Positions 8,096 to 17,298 are shown, counted from the stretch's first letter. The stretch: 64,000 nt of DNA from Dactylosporangium siamense (GCF_016862795.1 NZ_BONQ01000035.1:1-64000), one strand, 5' to 3'. Notes: generated by a model from the sequence alone, not told the origin. Program-made: numbers and translations.

Positions 8096-8602
8096 GTGCA
8101 GGGAGTTCACCGGTTGGGCCGCACCGATCGGACGCTGCTGTGGGGCACGGCGGCGCTGATCACGTTCACGCTCGGTGCCGTCGCGGTCGCACGGACGGAC
8201 GGCGGGCCCGTCCAGGCCACCGACGACAGCCGGCTCTGCTACAACTCGGCGGGCGTCGGCGCCGCCTGCCTGCCGCCTCCGGCCGACGTCGACCCACCCA
8301 GCGCCCCACCGTCACCCGTCGTGTCCGGACCGACACAAACAAGCCCGACACCAGCAAGCCCGACACCAGCAAGCCCAACACCGATGACCCCGGCGCCGAC
8401 GAGCGCCGCGCCGACCAGGCCCGCTTCGAAGCCACCCGCTTCGAAGCAGGCCACGATCCCCGCCTGGACGGTCGGCGTCGCCTATCGAACGGGAGCACAG
8501 GTGACGTATCAGGGCGTCGGCTATGCCTGCCTGCAGGCGCACACGTCGCAGGTGGACTGGTCACCGGTCGCCGCACCCGTGCTCTGGCGCCGGGTGTCGT
8601 GA
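8096..8602 (+). CDS. Membrane-anchored or secreted protein with C-terminal CBM5/12-like domain
   Basis: 168-residue surface protein. A single hydrophobic segment near the N-terminus (LLWGTAALITFTLGAVAVA) is followed by a Pro/Thr/Ser-rich linker with repeated SPTPA units, then a compact domain (PAWTVGVAYRTGAQVTYQG, YACLQAHTS, LWRRV) typical of family 5/12 carbohydrate-binding modules that bind chitin or cellulose. GTG 8096 was chosen because GGGGAG stands about eight bases before it. No catalytic domain is present, so a role in adhesion or substrate capture is inference. Confidence 0.75.
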   Translation: MQGVHRLGRTDRTLLWGTAALITFTLGAVAVARTDGGPVQATDDSRLCYNSAGVGAACLPPPADVDPPSAPPSPVVSGPTQTSPTPASPTPASPTPMTPAPTSAAPTRPASKPPASKQATIPAWTVGVAYRTGAQVTYQGVGYACLQAHTSQVDWSPVAAPVLWRRVS

Positions 8603-8639
8603 GGTTTACGCCCGCGCACTGATCATTGCGGGCACGCGG

Positions 8640-8645
8640 TAGGGT
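8640..8645 (+). promoter_or_regulatory. -10 box TAGGGT before a leaderless mini-ORF
   Basis: TAGGGT ends seven bases before GTG 8653, the spacing seen at other leaderless starts in this window. Confidence 0.45.
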
Positions 8646-8652
8646 CTGGGGC

Positions 8653-8694
8653 GTGACGCTGGGTGTGGTGTTGTTCCGGTGGATCACCGGCTGA
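8653..8694 (+). CDS. Candidate leaderless 13-residue upstream ORF (MTLGVVLFRWITG)
   Basis: A GTG seven bases after a TAGGGT box opens a 13-codon frame that ends at TGA 8692-8694, overlapping the start of the lipoprotein gene at 8679 in another frame. The lipoprotein gene has no Shine-Dalgarno of its own, so translation of this short frame could bring ribosomes to its start. Inference only. Confidence 0.35.
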   Translation: MTLGVVLFRWITG

Positions 8695-9467
8695 GCCGGC
8701 GGGGCCTGGTCGTCGGCTCGGCGGCGGCGCTCCTCGCATCCGCGCTCGGCGGCTGCGACGGGACCCCGCTCACCACACCGACCGAGGCCCCGACGATGCG
8801 ACCGCCCGACGGCACGCCGCTGGCCGTCTGGGAGCTGACCAGCGAGCTCGTCGGCACGGCGATGCTCGCCCTGCGCGCGCCGCGCCTGGTCGTCTTCGGT
8901 GACGGCGACGCGATCGCCGACGCGGCGTACCGGTCCCGCCTGGACGCCGACGAGCTGCAGAGCCTCAACACCGGCCTCCTCGCCGACCTGCGCTCCAGCG
9001 ACGCGCAGAAGCAGCGCACCGCCGCCCCGCCCATCCCCGGCGCCCCGGTGACGAAGGTGTCGACATGGACGCCGTCGGGGGTGCTGACGTTCACCGCCGA
9101 GGGACTCGACGAGCTCAAGACCGAGCGCGTCTACGCCGACGTGCTCTACGACGCCAGGGACCGCCTCGCCGCGATCCACAAGACGGTGTCGGCGACCGCC
9201 CAGCCCTACCTGGCGGACCGGATCCGGCTGGTCGCGATGCCGGTCGACGGCGAGCCGGCCACCGTGAACACGTGGCCCCCGGACGTGGCGCTGCCGGCAC
9301 CGGACGCGGGTGCCCTGCGCAAGGCGGACCTGTCGGGTGACGCCGCCCGGGCGGTCGTGCGGACCTTGACCCGGGACCTGGACCAGCGCGGCGCGTGGCC
9401 CGCCTACGCGACCGCCGGCGGCGACATCGTCCGGGCCAGCTGGCGATACCTGCTGCCCAACGAGTGA
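8679..9467 (+). CDS. Predicted Tat-type lipoprotein, function unknown
   Basis: 262-residue exported protein. The N-terminus reads SRRGLVVGSAAALLASALGG followed by Cys, i.e. a twin-arginine-like signal with a lipobox; the mature part is soluble. I do not recognise the domain; it is helical in character and resembles in layout the ferritin-like lipoprotein at 45.4 kb. GTG 8679 is the only start that preserves the signal. It converges on pspM with a 15-base gap. Confidence 0.7.
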   Translation: MDHRLSRRGLVVGSAAALLASALGGCDGTPLTTPTEAPTMRPPDGTPLAVWELTSELVGTAMLALRAPRLVVFGDGDAIADAAYRSRLDADELQSLNTGLLADLRSSDAQKQRTAAPPIPGAPVTKVSTWTPSGVLTFTAEGLDELKTERVYADVLYDARDRLAAIHKTVSATAQPYLADRIRLVAMPVDGEPATVNTWPPDVALPAPDAGALRKADLSGDAARAVVRTLTRDLDQRGAWPAYATAGGDIVRASWRYLLPNE

Positions 9468-9488
9468 CTTCAGGCAGTGACTTCAGGC
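9463..9488. repeat. 13-bp tandem duplication spanning two convergent stop codons
   Basis: agtgacttcaggc occurs twice head to tail. The first copy carries the TGA of the lipoprotein gene, the second the TGA (tca on the plus strand) of pspM. Confidence 0.9.
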
Positions 9489-10226
9489 GGGGCTGGGGCG
9501 CGGGCTGGTGGCGCGCAGGTCCGACAGTCCCTCGGCGACGCCGCGCAGGAACGCGGTGGCGTCGGCCAGGTTGCCGATCGTGGCGCTGTCCTCCGCGACA
9601 CAGCCGGCCGCCGCCGTGACGAACTGCTCATACGCCGCCACGCCCTGCTCGAGCTGCCCGGCCAGGACGGCGTGCGCGGGCCGCAGCGACTCGCCGGCCG
9701 GCCCGATCCCCATCGCCCGCTCGACCGAGGCGGTGCGCTGCGCGAGGTCGCGCAGCGACTGTTCGGCGACGGTGGCGTCGAGCACCGCCGCCTCCGCGTG
9801 CGGTCCGAGCCGCCCGACCAGGCCGCTGAGCATGGCCGAGGCCCGGTCGAGGCGCCGCCACGGCTCGGCGACGGTGAGGCCGCGCAGCTTGAACGAGTCG
9901 CGGTGCCGGCCGAACTCGGCGAGCGCGGTGCGCCCGGCGGGCATGCGCGCGACGATGCCGACCAGCTTCTCGCCGAGGACCGCCGGGTCGGCCTCCGGCG
10001 GGACGGGCAGGGCCCGGAAGGCCCGCAGGTCGATCCACCGCCAGATCGCGACGGCGACGGAGCCGCCGGCGGCCGCCGCCCAGAACGCGTCGGGCAGTCC
10101 GAGGCCGCTGTACGGCACGAGCACGGCCGTGGCGCCGGTCAGCAGGCCGGCTCGCACCGACCAGGCCCGCGCGGAGCGGTGCAGCCGCCGCAGTCGCTTC
10201 AGGTGCTTCGTCCGCTCCGACGCCAT
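9483..10226 (-). CDS. pspM: PspA-associated membrane protein, PspM-like
   Basis: 247-residue protein directly downstream of pspA. After a basic N-terminus (KHLKRLRRLHRSARAW) two hydrophobic segments (about residues 27-62) form a membrane hairpin, followed by a long helical cytoplasmic part. In actinobacteria the gene after pspA encodes the phage-shock envelope-stress partner PspM, and position, length and topology fit; the call rests mainly on context. The ATG has GGGGAG upstream. Confidence 0.65.
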   Translation of the reverse strand: MASERTKHLKRLRRLHRSARAWSVRAGLLTGATAVLVPYSGLGLPDAFWAAAAGGSVAVAIWRWIDLRAFRALPVPPEADPAVLGEKLVGIVARMPAGRTALAEFGRHRDSFKLRGLTVAEPWRRLDRASAMLSGLVGRLGPHAEAAVLDATVAEQSLRDLAQRTASVERAMGIGPAGESLRPAHAVLAGQLEQGVAAYEQFVTAAAGCVAEDSATIGNLADATAFLRGVAEGLSDLRATSPRPSPA

Positions 10227-10257
10227 GACCCGCTCTCCCCCTTGCCGATGTGGAACG

Positions 10258-11121
10258 TCAGCTCGCGCTGGCGGCGTCTCCCGCTTGCTTGTCCTTGTTC
10301 AGCAGCCCGGCCCTGATCTCGTCGAGGCGGGCCACGCTGGCGTCCTTCGGCCCGGTGGACGTCGCCGCGGAAGGCGTGCCCGGCGCGGCGGTCAGCTGGT
10401 CGCCGGCCATGCTGGCGCGGATCTGGTCGAGGCGGGAGCTGCCGGCCATGTCGAGGGTGGTGCGCTGGACCTCCAGCATCCGGCCCTCGACGGAGTTGGA
10501 GGCGAGCTCGGCGCGGCCCATCGCGTTGGCGTAGCGGCGCTCGATCTTCTCGCGCACCTCGTCCAGCGACGGCGTGTTGCCGGGGGCGGCGAGGCCGCTC
10601 ATCGACTCCAGCGACTTGGCGACGGTCTCCTGCATCTTGGCCTGCTCGAGCTGGCTGAGCAGCTTGGTGCGCTCGGCGAGGCGCTGCTGCAGCAGCATCG
10701 CGTTGTTCTCGACCGCCCGGCGGGCCTGCGCGGCCGCGTTGAGCGACTGGTCGTGCAGCGTCTTCATGTCTTCCATGCCCTGCTCCGCCGCGACCAGCTG
10801 GGTCGCGAAGATCTGGGCGGTCTGCTCGTATTCGGCGGCCTTCGCCTCGTTGCCCTCGGCCCGGGCCTTGTCGGCGAGCAGCAGCGCCTGCCGGGCCGAG
10901 CCCTGCAGCTTCTCGACCTCGCCCATCTGCCGGGACAGCCGCATCTCGAGCTGACGCTGGTTGCCGATCACGGCCGCGGCCTGCTGCACCAGGGCCTGGT
11001 GCTGACGCTGCGCGTCCTCGATCGCCTGCTGGATCTGCACCTTGGGATCGGCATGCTCGTCGATCTTGGCGCCGAAGAGCGCCATCAGGTACTTCCAGCC
11101 CTTAACGGCGGGATTCGCCAT
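10258..11121 (-). CDS. pspA: Phage shock protein A homologue (PspA/IM30)
   Basis: Peripheral inner-membrane protein of the PspA/IM30/ESCRT-III superfamily that stabilises stressed membranes. 287 residues, nearly all coiled coil ([20 protein letters not shown] at the start of the helical hairpin; long Gln/Ala/Glu-rich helices). The gene lies downstream of the clgR-type regulator and upstream of pspM, as in other actinobacteria where ClgR activates pspA. The ATG follows gaggac. A 215-base leader separates it from clgR. Confidence 0.9.
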   Translation of the reverse strand: MANPAVKGWKYLMALFGAKIDEHADPKVQIQQAIEDAQRQHQALVQQAAAVIGNQRQLEMRLSRQMGEVEKLQGSARQALLLADKARAEGNEAKAAEYEQTAQIFATQLVAAEQGMEDMKTLHDQSLNAAAQARRAVENNAMLLQQRLAERTKLLSQLEQAKMQETVAKSLESMSGLAAPGNTPSLDEVREKIERRYANAMGRAELASNSVEGRMLEVQRTTLDMAGSSRLDQIRASMAGDQLTAAPGTPSAATSTGPKDASVARLDEIRAGLLNKDKQAGDAASAS

Positions 11122-11179
11122 CTCGCGGTCCTCTCTGCGCCAGCACTACCAACGTGCGGCTTCCATCGTGTCAGGCGAG

Positions 11180-11189
11180 CGCTAGAGCG
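11180..11189. promoter_or_regulatory. Possible ClgR-like site upstream of pspA
   Basis: cgctagagcg, nearly symmetrical (CGCT-N2-AGCG on the minus strand), lies about 60 bases before the pspA start. It resembles but does not exactly match published ClgR boxes, which have one more central base. Confidence 0.25.
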
Positions 11190-11286
11190 TCACGCCCGGC
11201 TTCGAGGCAAACGGTAGAAGAAACCGGCCGAACCGGGACGAACCGTGCACGACTCAGGGTGATCTCAGGGATACCCCCAAGACGCG

Positions 11287-11322
11287 GAAGACCTTGCGCG
11301 CCGGGGGGCACACAAGGTCTTC
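11287..11322 (-). terminator. Hairpin between clgR and pspA
   Basis: The 10-bp perfect arms gaagaccttg (11287-11296) and caaggtcttc (11313-11322) enclose a 16-base C-rich loop just after the clgR stop. No T-tract; it may terminate or attenuate clgR transcripts before pspA. Confidence 0.5.
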
Positions 11323-11336
11323 ATGATCATGACCAA

Positions 11337-11798
11337 TCAGGCGGCGTAGACGACTTCGCGAGGGTTGCGAGTCGCACGCAGCGTGGTGCGGAGCGGGCCG
11401 TCGTGGCGCACCGCGACCGACAGTTTGGCGTCCGCGCTCACCTTCGCCTTCGGCGCGCCACGGCTGAGGCGGGCCTCCGGAGCGGACGGACCGGCCGGCT
11501 CTGGCCCGGCCTCGGAGGTGGACCCGGACTCCGGCGCACCCACCGGGACGAGCACGCGTGGCAGGTCCTCGGACGTGGCGAGCGTGTCGCTCACATCGCG
11601 CAGCACCTCGGACAACGCGGCTCCGAGCGCCTCGCAGATGGCCGCCAGCAGCTCGCTGGAAGCCTCCTTCTGCCCACGCTCGATCTCGGACAGGTAGCCG
11701 AGACTGACGTTGGCGGCGGTCGACACCTCGCGCAGGGTCCGGTGCTGGGCCTGCCGCCGCGCACGCAGCGCGTCACCGATCACTCGACGAAGCAGCAC
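11337..11798 (-). CDS. clgR: ClgR-type HTH transcriptional regulator
   Basis: XRE-family DNA-binding protein; ClgR activates clp protease and psp genes in actinobacteria. The helix-turn-helix is clear ([20 protein letters not shown], then [17 protein letters not shown]), followed by a short Pro/Glu-rich C-terminal region, 153 residues from GTG 11798. That start gives the conserved (M)[15 protein letters not shown]-terminus. The order pgsA-cinA-clgR-pspA is the usual actinobacterial one, which strengthens the call. Confidence 0.85.
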   Translation of the reverse strand: MLLRRVIGDALRARRQAQHRTLREVSTAANVSLGYLSEIERGQKEASSELLAAICEALGAALSEVLRDVSDTLATSEDLPRVLVPVGAPESGSTSEAGPEPAGPSAPEARLSRGAPKAKVSADAKLSVAVRHDGPLRTTLRATRNPREVVYAA

Positions 11799-11897
11799 CT
11801 TGGCACCCCCTCTGAGGCAGTCCGCGAATGGCTGGCCGCGAAAACTGGTACCCGCCACGGTACCTGGTGCGGCGCCGATCGACACCCTGCCCCGCCG

Positions 11898-12389
11898 TTA
11901 TCGGGAGGTGATGGTGATCGCGAGCCGCTCCGCGAGGAGGGCGACGGCCGCGTCGACGGCGCCGGAGCGCACCGCGGGGCGGTCACCCTGAAGGGTGAGT
12001 TCGCGCACGGCGGCATGTCCGGGCAGCGGGCCGGCGACCGCGACGTAGACCCGGCCGACGGGCTGGCCACCCTGCGGATCAGGGCCCGCGACACCGGTGG
12101 TGGCGGCGGCCCAGTCGGCGCCGCAGCGTTCCCTGGCACCGGCCGCCATCGCGGCCGCGACGGACGGATCGACGGGCCCGTGCGAATGCAGCAGCGGCGG
12201 CGGTACGCCCAGCAGGCTGGCCTTCAGATCGGTCGCATATGCGACGACGCCACCGCGGAAGACGGCGCTCGCCCCGGGGACGGTGATGAACTCGGCGGCG
12301 AGAAGGCCGCCGGTGAGCGACTCGGCGACGGCGAGCGTCTCGCCCCGGTCCTGGAGCAGCGCGAGGATGTCGGCGGCGGTCATGCTCAC
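11898..12389 (-). CDS. cinA: CinA C-terminal domain protein (PncC-type nicotinamide-nucleotide amidase)
   Basis: 163-residue stand-alone CinA/PncC domain, which deamidates nicotinamide mononucleotide to nicotinate mononucleotide in pyridine nucleotide recycling. Motifs: [58 protein letters not shown] 12389 overlaps the pgsA stop as GTGA, indicating translational coupling; ATG 12383 is the alternative. Confidence 0.9.
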   Translation of the reverse strand: MSMTAADILALLQDRGETLAVAESLTGGLLAAEFITVPGASAVFRGGVVAYATDLKASLLGVPPPLLHSHGPVDPSVAAAMAAGARERCGADWAAATTGVAGPDPQGGQPVGRVYVAVAGPLPGHAAVRELTLQGDRPAVRSGAVDAAVALLAERLAITITSR

Positions 12390-13111
12390 GCCACCGGCTC
12401 GTCGGCCGTGGGGGCCACGGCGGGCGCCGCCGCGGGGGCGCTGAGCAGGGGACCCTGCAGTCCCGCCGACTCGGTGGCCGATCGGGCGGCGTCGCCGAAC
12501 TCATCGGAGCCGCCGGCCGTCCCGCTCGGGCCGCCAGCACGGCGGCGCAGGGAGTCGCGGCGGACGCGATACGCACGCAGCACGTAGTCCAGGCCCGTGA
12601 CGACCGTGACGATGAGGGCACCGGCCATCAGCCACGGGCCGACCGCGGCGAGCCAGTCGGGCAGCGGCGTCAGGTACCAGCCGATCGCCAGGATCTGCAG
12701 CGCCGTCTTCACCTTGCCGCCCCGGCTGGCGGGGATGACCCCGTGCCGGATCACCCAGAACCGCAGGAGGGTGACGCCCCACTCGCGCACGAGGATGAGC
12801 ACCGTCACCCACCACGGCAACCGGTCATACAGCGACAGCAGGACCAGCGCGGCCCCGGTGAGCGCCTTGTCGGCGATCGGGTCGACGACCTTGCCGAACG
12901 AGGTGACGAGGTTGTACGTGCGGGCGATCCAACCGTCGACGTAGTCGGTGGCGGACGCGACGACGAAGGTGATGCCCGCCGCGAGCTGCCAGCCGGTGTC
13001 GGTCATCCGGCCCGCGACGACGAAGACGACGAAGACGGGGACGAGCACCATCCGCACGACGGTCAGGACGTTGGCCGCGTTGAGCAGTGGGACGGGCTTG
13101 ACCACCGTCAT
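12386..13111 (-). CDS. pgsA: CDP-diacylglycerol-glycerol-3-phosphate 3-phosphatidyltransferase
   Basis: Integral membrane enzyme making phosphatidylglycerophosphate. The CDP-alcohol phosphotransferase signature D-x2-DG-x2-AR-x8-G-x3-D-x3-D is complete (DYVDGWIAR, then [12 protein letters not shown]). Several hydrophobic helices flank it. The last 50 or so residues form an Ala/Pro-rich tail longer than in most homologues. ATG 13111 overlaps the rimO stop as ATGA. Note that related actinobacterial PgsA2/Pis enzymes share the motif, so exact substrate is by neighbourhood. Confidence 0.9.
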   Translation of the reverse strand: MTVVKPVPLLNAANVLTVVRMVLVPVFVVFVVAGRMTDTGWQLAAGITFVVASATDYVDGWIARTYNLVTSFGKVVDPIADKALTGAALVLLSLYDRLPWWVTVLILVREWGVTLLRFWVIRHGVIPASRGGKVKTALQILAIGWYLTPLPDWLAAVGPWLMAGALIVTVVTGLDYVLRAYRVRRDSLRRRAGGPSGTAGGSDEFGDAARSATESAGLQGPLLSAPAAAPAVAPTADEPVA

Positions 13112-14538
13112 GAGTCCGCCGGACTGATCATCTCGATCGGCACGGCGACCAGGTCGACGCCGACGCTGTCGACGACCCTGGCCCGGACGAAGTCGCCGGG
13201 GCGCAGCGAGGACAGCTCGATCCCGCCCCCTTCGACGAGGGTGGTGGAGCCGTCGACCTCGGGCGCCTGGTGCCCGGCGCGGCCCTCGACGGCGTCGTCG
13301 TCCAGGGAGTCGACCATGACCTCGACATGGGAGCCGATCCGGTCCGCGGCCCGCTGCGCGCACAGCTCCTCGGCGAGGGCGCTCATCCAGTCGTACCGCT
13401 TCTTGATGTCGCTCTCGGACACCTTGTCGGGCAGGTCCGCGGCCTCGGTGCCGTCCTCGTCGCTGTAGTCGAACACGCCGACGGCGTCGAGGCGGGCCTC
13501 GGTGAGGAAGCGGGCGAGCTCGTCGACGTCCTCGCGGGTCTCGCCGGGGAAGCCGACGATCACGTTGCTGCGGGCGCCGGCGTCCGGGTCGAGCTTGCGG
13601 ACCGAGTCGAGCAGCTCCAGGAACCGCTCCGTCGAGCCGAAGCGCCGCATGCGCCGCAGGACGGGCTCGCTGGAGTGCTGGAACGACAGGTCGAAGTACG
13701 GCGCGACGCCGGGCGTGGTGGCGATCGCCTCCACCAGGCCGGGGCGGGTCTCGGCGGGCTGCAGGTAGGACACCCGGACCCGGACGATGCCGCTGACCGC
13801 GGCGAGCTGCGGCAGGAGCCGCTCCAGCAGGCGCGGGTCGCCGAGGTCCTTGCCGTACGACGTCGAGTTCTCACTCACCAGCACCAGCTCGCGGACGCCG
13901 GTCGACGCGAGCCACTCCGCCTCGGCGAGGACCTCGTCGGGCGTCCTGGACACGAACGCGCCACGGAACGACGGGATCGCGCAGAACGTGCACCGCCGGT
14001 CGCAGCCACTGGCCAGCTTCAGCGGCGCGACCGGGCCCTTCTCCAGCCGCTGGCGCATCACGCCGCGCAGGTGCGCCGGGAGGTGACCGGGCACGACCAC
14101 CTCGACGGCCTCGCGCCGGGCGACCGGGGTGAGCGGGAGCAGCGTGCGCCGGTCCCGGGGCACGTGCGAGGCGATCTTCTCACCGGCGAGGATCGCGTCG
14201 AGGCGGGCCGCCATGTCCGGGTAGTGGTCGAAGCCGAGCACCGCGTCCGCCTCGGGCAGCTCACCGGCGAGCTGCTCGCCGTAGCGCTCGGCGAGGCAGC
14301 CGGTCGCGACCACCTTGGCGCCGGTGTCCGCCGCGGCGAGCAGCGTGTCGATCGAGTCCTGCTTGGCCTTGGCCACGAAGCCGCAGGTGTTGACCACCAC
14401 CACGTCCGCGTCGGTGCCGTCGGTCGTAACCGCCCAGCCACCGGCCGCGAGGCGGGCCGCGAGCTCCTCGGAGTCCACCTCGTTACGGGCGCAGCCGAGG
14501 GTGAGCAGGGCGACGCGACGGTCAGCGTTGGTGGGCAT
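13108..14538 (-). CDS. rimO: Ribosomal protein S12 methylthiotransferase RimO
   Basis: Radical-SAM enzyme adding a methylthio group to an aspartate of S12. N-terminal UPF0004 domain with [18 protein letters not shown], radical-SAM cluster motif CDRRCTFC with ASG before it, and a C-terminal TRAM domain ([18 protein letters not shown]). 476 residues from ATG 14538, preferred because the longer frame upstream is Pro/Arg-rich and without family match. Head of the rimO-pgsA-cinA operon. Confidence 0.92.
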   Translation of the reverse strand: MPTNADRRVALLTLGCARNEVDSEELAARLAAGGWAVTTDGTDADVVVVNTCGFVAKAKQDSIDTLLAAADTGAKVVATGCLAERYGEQLAGELPEADAVLGFDHYPDMAARLDAILAGEKIASHVPRDRRTLLPLTPVARREAVEVVVPGHLPAHLRGVMRQRLEKGPVAPLKLASGCDRRCTFCAIPSFRGAFVSRTPDEVLAEAEWLASTGVRELVLVSENSTSYGKDLGDPRLLERLLPQLAAVSGIVRVRVSYLQPAETRPGLVEAIATTPGVAPYFDLSFQHSSEPVLRRMRRFGSTERFLELLDSVRKLDPDAGARSNVIVGFPGETREDVDELARFLTEARLDAVGVFDYSDEDGTEAADLPDKVSESDIKKRYDWMSALAEELCAQRAADRIGSHVEVMVDSLDDDAVEGRAGHQAPEVDGSTTLVEGGGIELSSLRPGDFVRARVVDSVGVDLVAVPIEMISPADS

Positions 14539-14567
14539 GCTGTCGAGGGTACCGGGCGGACCCGGAC

Positions 14568-15011
14568 TCAGGCTGCGGGGAACGGGTCGCGGAACGTGAA
14601 GGCCTCGGGTGACGATCCGTTGCGACGCAGCAGGTCCAGCCGCTTGCCCGCCTCGTCGACCGTCGGGGTGTGGCCGGCAGGGATCCACCAGTTGACGGCG
14701 TACACGTCACCGAGTGGGACGAACCACTCACGACGCCGTCGCAGCACGTCGAGATGGCCGCTACGGAACGTGAATTCCCGCAGTGATTCGAGGTCTTCCC
14801 ACACGGTCAGGTTGACGATCACGTCGCCGCCGAAGGGCCGCAGCGACGTCGCGTCCGCGCCGGTCTCGTCGACCAGCCGCCAGACGAAGCCCGGCCACCC
14901 GTCGGCGAGCGCGTTGATCCGGTCGAGGTCGCCGTAGAAGCCCGCCATGCGGGGGTCGTCCTTGGGCCCGACGGTCCGGCCGATGTTGAGCTGCGCGAGA
15001 TGGAAGGTCAT
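14568..15011 (-). CDS. DUF3291 domain protein
   Basis: 147-residue protein of the DUF3291 family, ferredoxin-like fold related to antibiotic-biosynthesis monooxygenases; no reaction is established. Typical features: [10 protein letters not shown] at the start, [31 protein letters not shown] and [18 protein letters not shown]. It starts nine bases after the stop of the HTH regulator, so it is the last gene of an AEC-HTH-DUF3291 operon. Confidence 0.85.
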   Translation of the reverse strand: MTFHLAQLNIGRTVGPKDDPRMAGFYGDLDRINALADGWPGFVWRLVDETGADATSLRPFGGDVIVNLTVWEDLESLREFTFRSGHLDVLRRRREWFVPLGDVYAVNWWIPAGHTPTVDEAGKRLDLLRRNGSSPEAFTFRDPFPAA

Positions 15012-15020
15012 TTCCAGATT

Positions 15021-15656
15021 CTAAAACCTATCTTCATTGTTTATGGTACCGGGGACGCTCCGCCGAACGGTCACACAACACCCCACCGGCCGGGGGTCGA
15101 TCCGGACGCCGTCCAGCGCCCCCTCCAGCAATGCGAGGTTCGCGCCGCAAACCAGGGCCGCGTGGGTACGCGCCACCCCGTCGAACGGGCAGTTGCGCAG
15201 CCGCCAGACGTCGCCGTCCTCGTACGGCTCGTAGCCCAGCCGCCGCAGCAGCTCCTCGGGCGGCAGGTCGTCCTTCCGGTGGCGTTCGCCCTGCCGGCGG
15301 GCCGCCTCGAACAGCGCCGGCTCCACGCCCGCCTCCTCGATCGCGTCGGCGAAGACCGTGGCCAGGGTCCGGTAGTCCCGCGGCGGCAGGCTCAGCCCGT
15401 GCTCGGCGGCGGTGCGCCGGTACAGCTTCGACGGCCGGCCCGAGCCCGGCCCGCTGCGCCCGTTGACCCGCGCGAACGACACCTCCAGCAGCCCGGCCTC
15501 GGCCAGCCGGTCCAGGTGGTGCGCGGCGAGGGTGCGCCCGATCTCCAGGGCGTCGGCGACCGCGTTACGGCTGACCGGCGCCCCGGCGGCGGCAACGTGC
15601 TCGTAGACGGCCCGGCGTTGCGGCTCGGCGAGGGCGGCGATCGCTGCGGCATCCAC
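15021..15656 (-). CDS. HTH regulator with SufR-like C-terminal cysteine cluster
   Basis: 211-residue winged-helix regulator (ArsR/SufR-like). The recognition region is ISR-type: PVSRNAVADALEIGRTLAAH, followed by the wing GRPSKLYR. The C-terminal domain has C156 (NCPFD), C170 (VCGAN) and C193/C194 (GCCV), the spacing seen in iron-sulfur-binding SufR-like regulators, so cluster binding is likely but inferred. The start GTG 15656 lies eight bases after the AEC stop; no other in-frame start precedes it before the fold begins. Confidence 0.8.
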   Translation of the reverse strand: MDAAAIAALAEPQRRAVYEHVAAAGAPVSRNAVADALEIGRTLAAHHLDRLAEAGLLEVSFARVNGRSGPGSGRPSKLYRRTAAEHGLSLPPRDYRTLATVFADAIEEAGVEPALFEAARRQGERHRKDDLPPEELLRRLGYEPYEDGDVWRLRNCPFDGVARTHAALVCGANLALLEGALDGVRIDPRPVGCCVTVRRSVPGTINNEDRF

Positions 15657-15664
15657 CCGACCAA

Positions 15665-16618
15665 CTATCCCAGCAGTGCCGCCACCGCCGTCAGCGTCAC
15701 CATCGACACCGCCGTGGACGCGACCACGGCATCCCGCGGGAAGCGGCCGTCCACCCCGTACGCCCTCGCGAACACGAACGTGTTCTGCGCCGTCGGCAGC
15801 GCCGAGCACAGCACCGCCGCGAACAGCGCGGCGCCGTGCAGGTCGAGGGCGAACCTGGCGAGCACGAAGCACACGACCGGCTGCACGCACGACTTGAGCA
15901 GCACCGACAGCGCGACCTCCACCGGCCGGGCGGGCACCGGGTCTGCGACGTCGGTGCGCACCAGCGACAACCCCAGCGCCACCAGCGCCGAAGGCACGGC
16001 CGCGGCGCCCAGCAGCGTGACCACACCGGCCAGCAGCGCCGGCAGCCGCACCCCGGCGGCACCGAGCGTCACCCCCGCGAGACAGGCCAGCATGACCGGG
16101 CTGCGCAGCGGCACCGTCACCAGCCGCCGCCAGCGCCCGCCGGCGTCCTCCTGCCGCGCCAGGTCGAGCGTGCCGAGGATCAGCGGCGTGAGGATCGAGG
16201 TCTGGATGAGCAGCACCACCGCGATGAACGACGCGTCCCCGAGCACCTGCACCGCCACCGGGATGCCGAGGTTACCGGCGTTGACGTAGCCGGCCGCCAT
16301 GCCGGCGATGGCCTGCTCCCCCAGCGACCGCCGGAACCCCCAGCGCGCGACGCCGACCCCGACCGCCCCCACGGCGACGGTGGCCCCCACGAACGCGGCG
16401 ACGCCCTCACCGGCGAGCCCGGTGATCGGCTGGCGGATCAGCGTGTCGAGCAGCGCGGCCGGCATCGCCACGTAGAACACGAACCGTCCGAGCACGTCGA
16501 CGGCCCCGAGCCCCAGCACCCCGGTGCGCCCGGCGACGTATCCGACGACGGTGAGCGCCCAGATCGGCACGAACGCCGCCAACACCGCCGCACCGCTCCG
16601 CTTCTCCTCGATCGCCAC
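15665..16618 (-). CDS. AEC-family (auxin efflux carrier) transporter
   Basis: 317-residue integral membrane permease of the AEC/BART superfamily with about ten hydrophobic helices; bacterial members move malonate, malate or other organic anions, and the substrate here is unknown. Family features include GYVNAGNLGIPVAVQVLGD and the C-terminal LPTAQNTFVFARAYGVD. It heads an operon with an HTH regulator and DUF3291 gene. GTG 16618 has no strong ribosome site. Confidence 0.85.
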   Translation of the reverse strand: MAIEEKRSGAAVLAAFVPIWALTVVGYVAGRTGVLGLGAVDVLGRFVFYVAMPAALLDTLIRQPITGLAGEGVAAFVGATVAVGAVGVGVARWGFRRSLGEQAIAGMAAGYVNAGNLGIPVAVQVLGDASFIAVVLLIQTSILTPLILGTLDLARQEDAGGRWRRLVTVPLRSPVMLACLAGVTLGAAGVRLPALLAGVVTLLGAAAVPSALVALGLSLVRTDVADPVPARPVEVALSVLLKSCVQPVVCFVLARFALDLHGAALFAAVLCSALPTAQNTFVFARAYGVDGRFPRDAVVASTAVSMVTLTAVAALLG

Positions 16619-16906
16619 CGCTCAGGCCACCCTGCCGACCCACTCCCCCAACGTCAACACCGACCCGGCCCGGCCGTCCCCGGGAGTCGAGGGCGTCGGT
16701 CGCTGCCGGCACGCCCGACAGTCACCGCCGCGACATGAGTGGGTTCTCCGGGCACGACTCACCGGAAATCCTTCGACTTGTGGCGAAACGGCTGGCACCG
16801 ACGACTGGACCCGGGAAGCGCCACGACGCAGGCGACATTGCTCGACCCCGGCGAGCGCTGGTGCACGTGCGCAACCCGCACCACCATTCGACGGCCCGCC
16901 GGCGAC

Positions 16907-16940
16907 TTCGATCTGCCGAGCAACCGCTCGGCAGATCGAA
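16907..16940 (-). terminator. Strong 15-bp hairpin with 4-base loop
   Basis: ttcgatctgccgagc (16907-16921) pairs perfectly with 16926-16940 across the loop aacc. On the minus strand it lies 360 bases past the ftsK stop and 290 before the AEC start, so it may end read-through ftsK transcripts; no T-tract. Confidence 0.5.
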
Positions 16941-17029
16941 CACCGCTGCCGGCACGGCGCCCGGTGCACCAAGGACGCAGGCCAGGTATCACGCCCCGCA
17001 TGCCAAAAGGCAAAACAGCAGGTCAGGCA

Positions 17030-17190
17030 CGACGAACGACACGCCAAGCACCACGCCCAGCACGACGAATGCCGCACCAGGCATCAGGGGGCCCGGCACG
17101 CCGAGCACCACGCCCACCACGCAACGCGCTAAGCCCGGCACCACGCCCGCCACGCCAGGCGCGACGCCCGCCACGCCAAGCAAACGCCCA
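17030..17190. repeat. Degenerate ~21-bp direct repeats
   Basis: Several imperfect units of the form (a/c)ggcaccacgcccgccacgcc follow each other. Read on the minus strand they give a hydrophobic GVAGVVPG-type repeat, but no ribosome site is seen. Confidence 0.5.
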
Positions 17191-17298
17191 CCGCGCCCGG
17201 CTCCAGCCCGGCGCCCTGCCCACCACGCACGGCGCTACGGGCCCGCATGTCGAAGGGGCAAGTGCCACGGGACCGAGGGACGGCGGGCCGGGGCGGTG

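Larger units (their letters stand above)
16619..17298. other. 680-base gap between ftsK and the AEC gene, no credible gene
   Basis: Contains a strong 15-bp hairpin (16907-16940) and, from about 17030 to 17190, roughly 21-bp imperfect repeats built on caccacgcccgccacgcc. Frames through it are all proline/arginine or valine/glycine repeats without start signals. No tRNA fold was recognised. Confidence 0.6.

Noticed and set aside
16989-17183. 64-codon hydrophobic minus-strand frame (LGVAGVAPGVAGVVPG-type repeat)
   Set aside because: It is the translation of the degenerate 21-bp repeats; no ribosome site or leaderless box fits its ATG.
16735-17280. Possible protein genes in the ftsK-AEC gap
   Set aside because: Frames are proline/arginine-rich repeats across a hairpin and repeat tract, with no ribosome sites and no recognisable domain.
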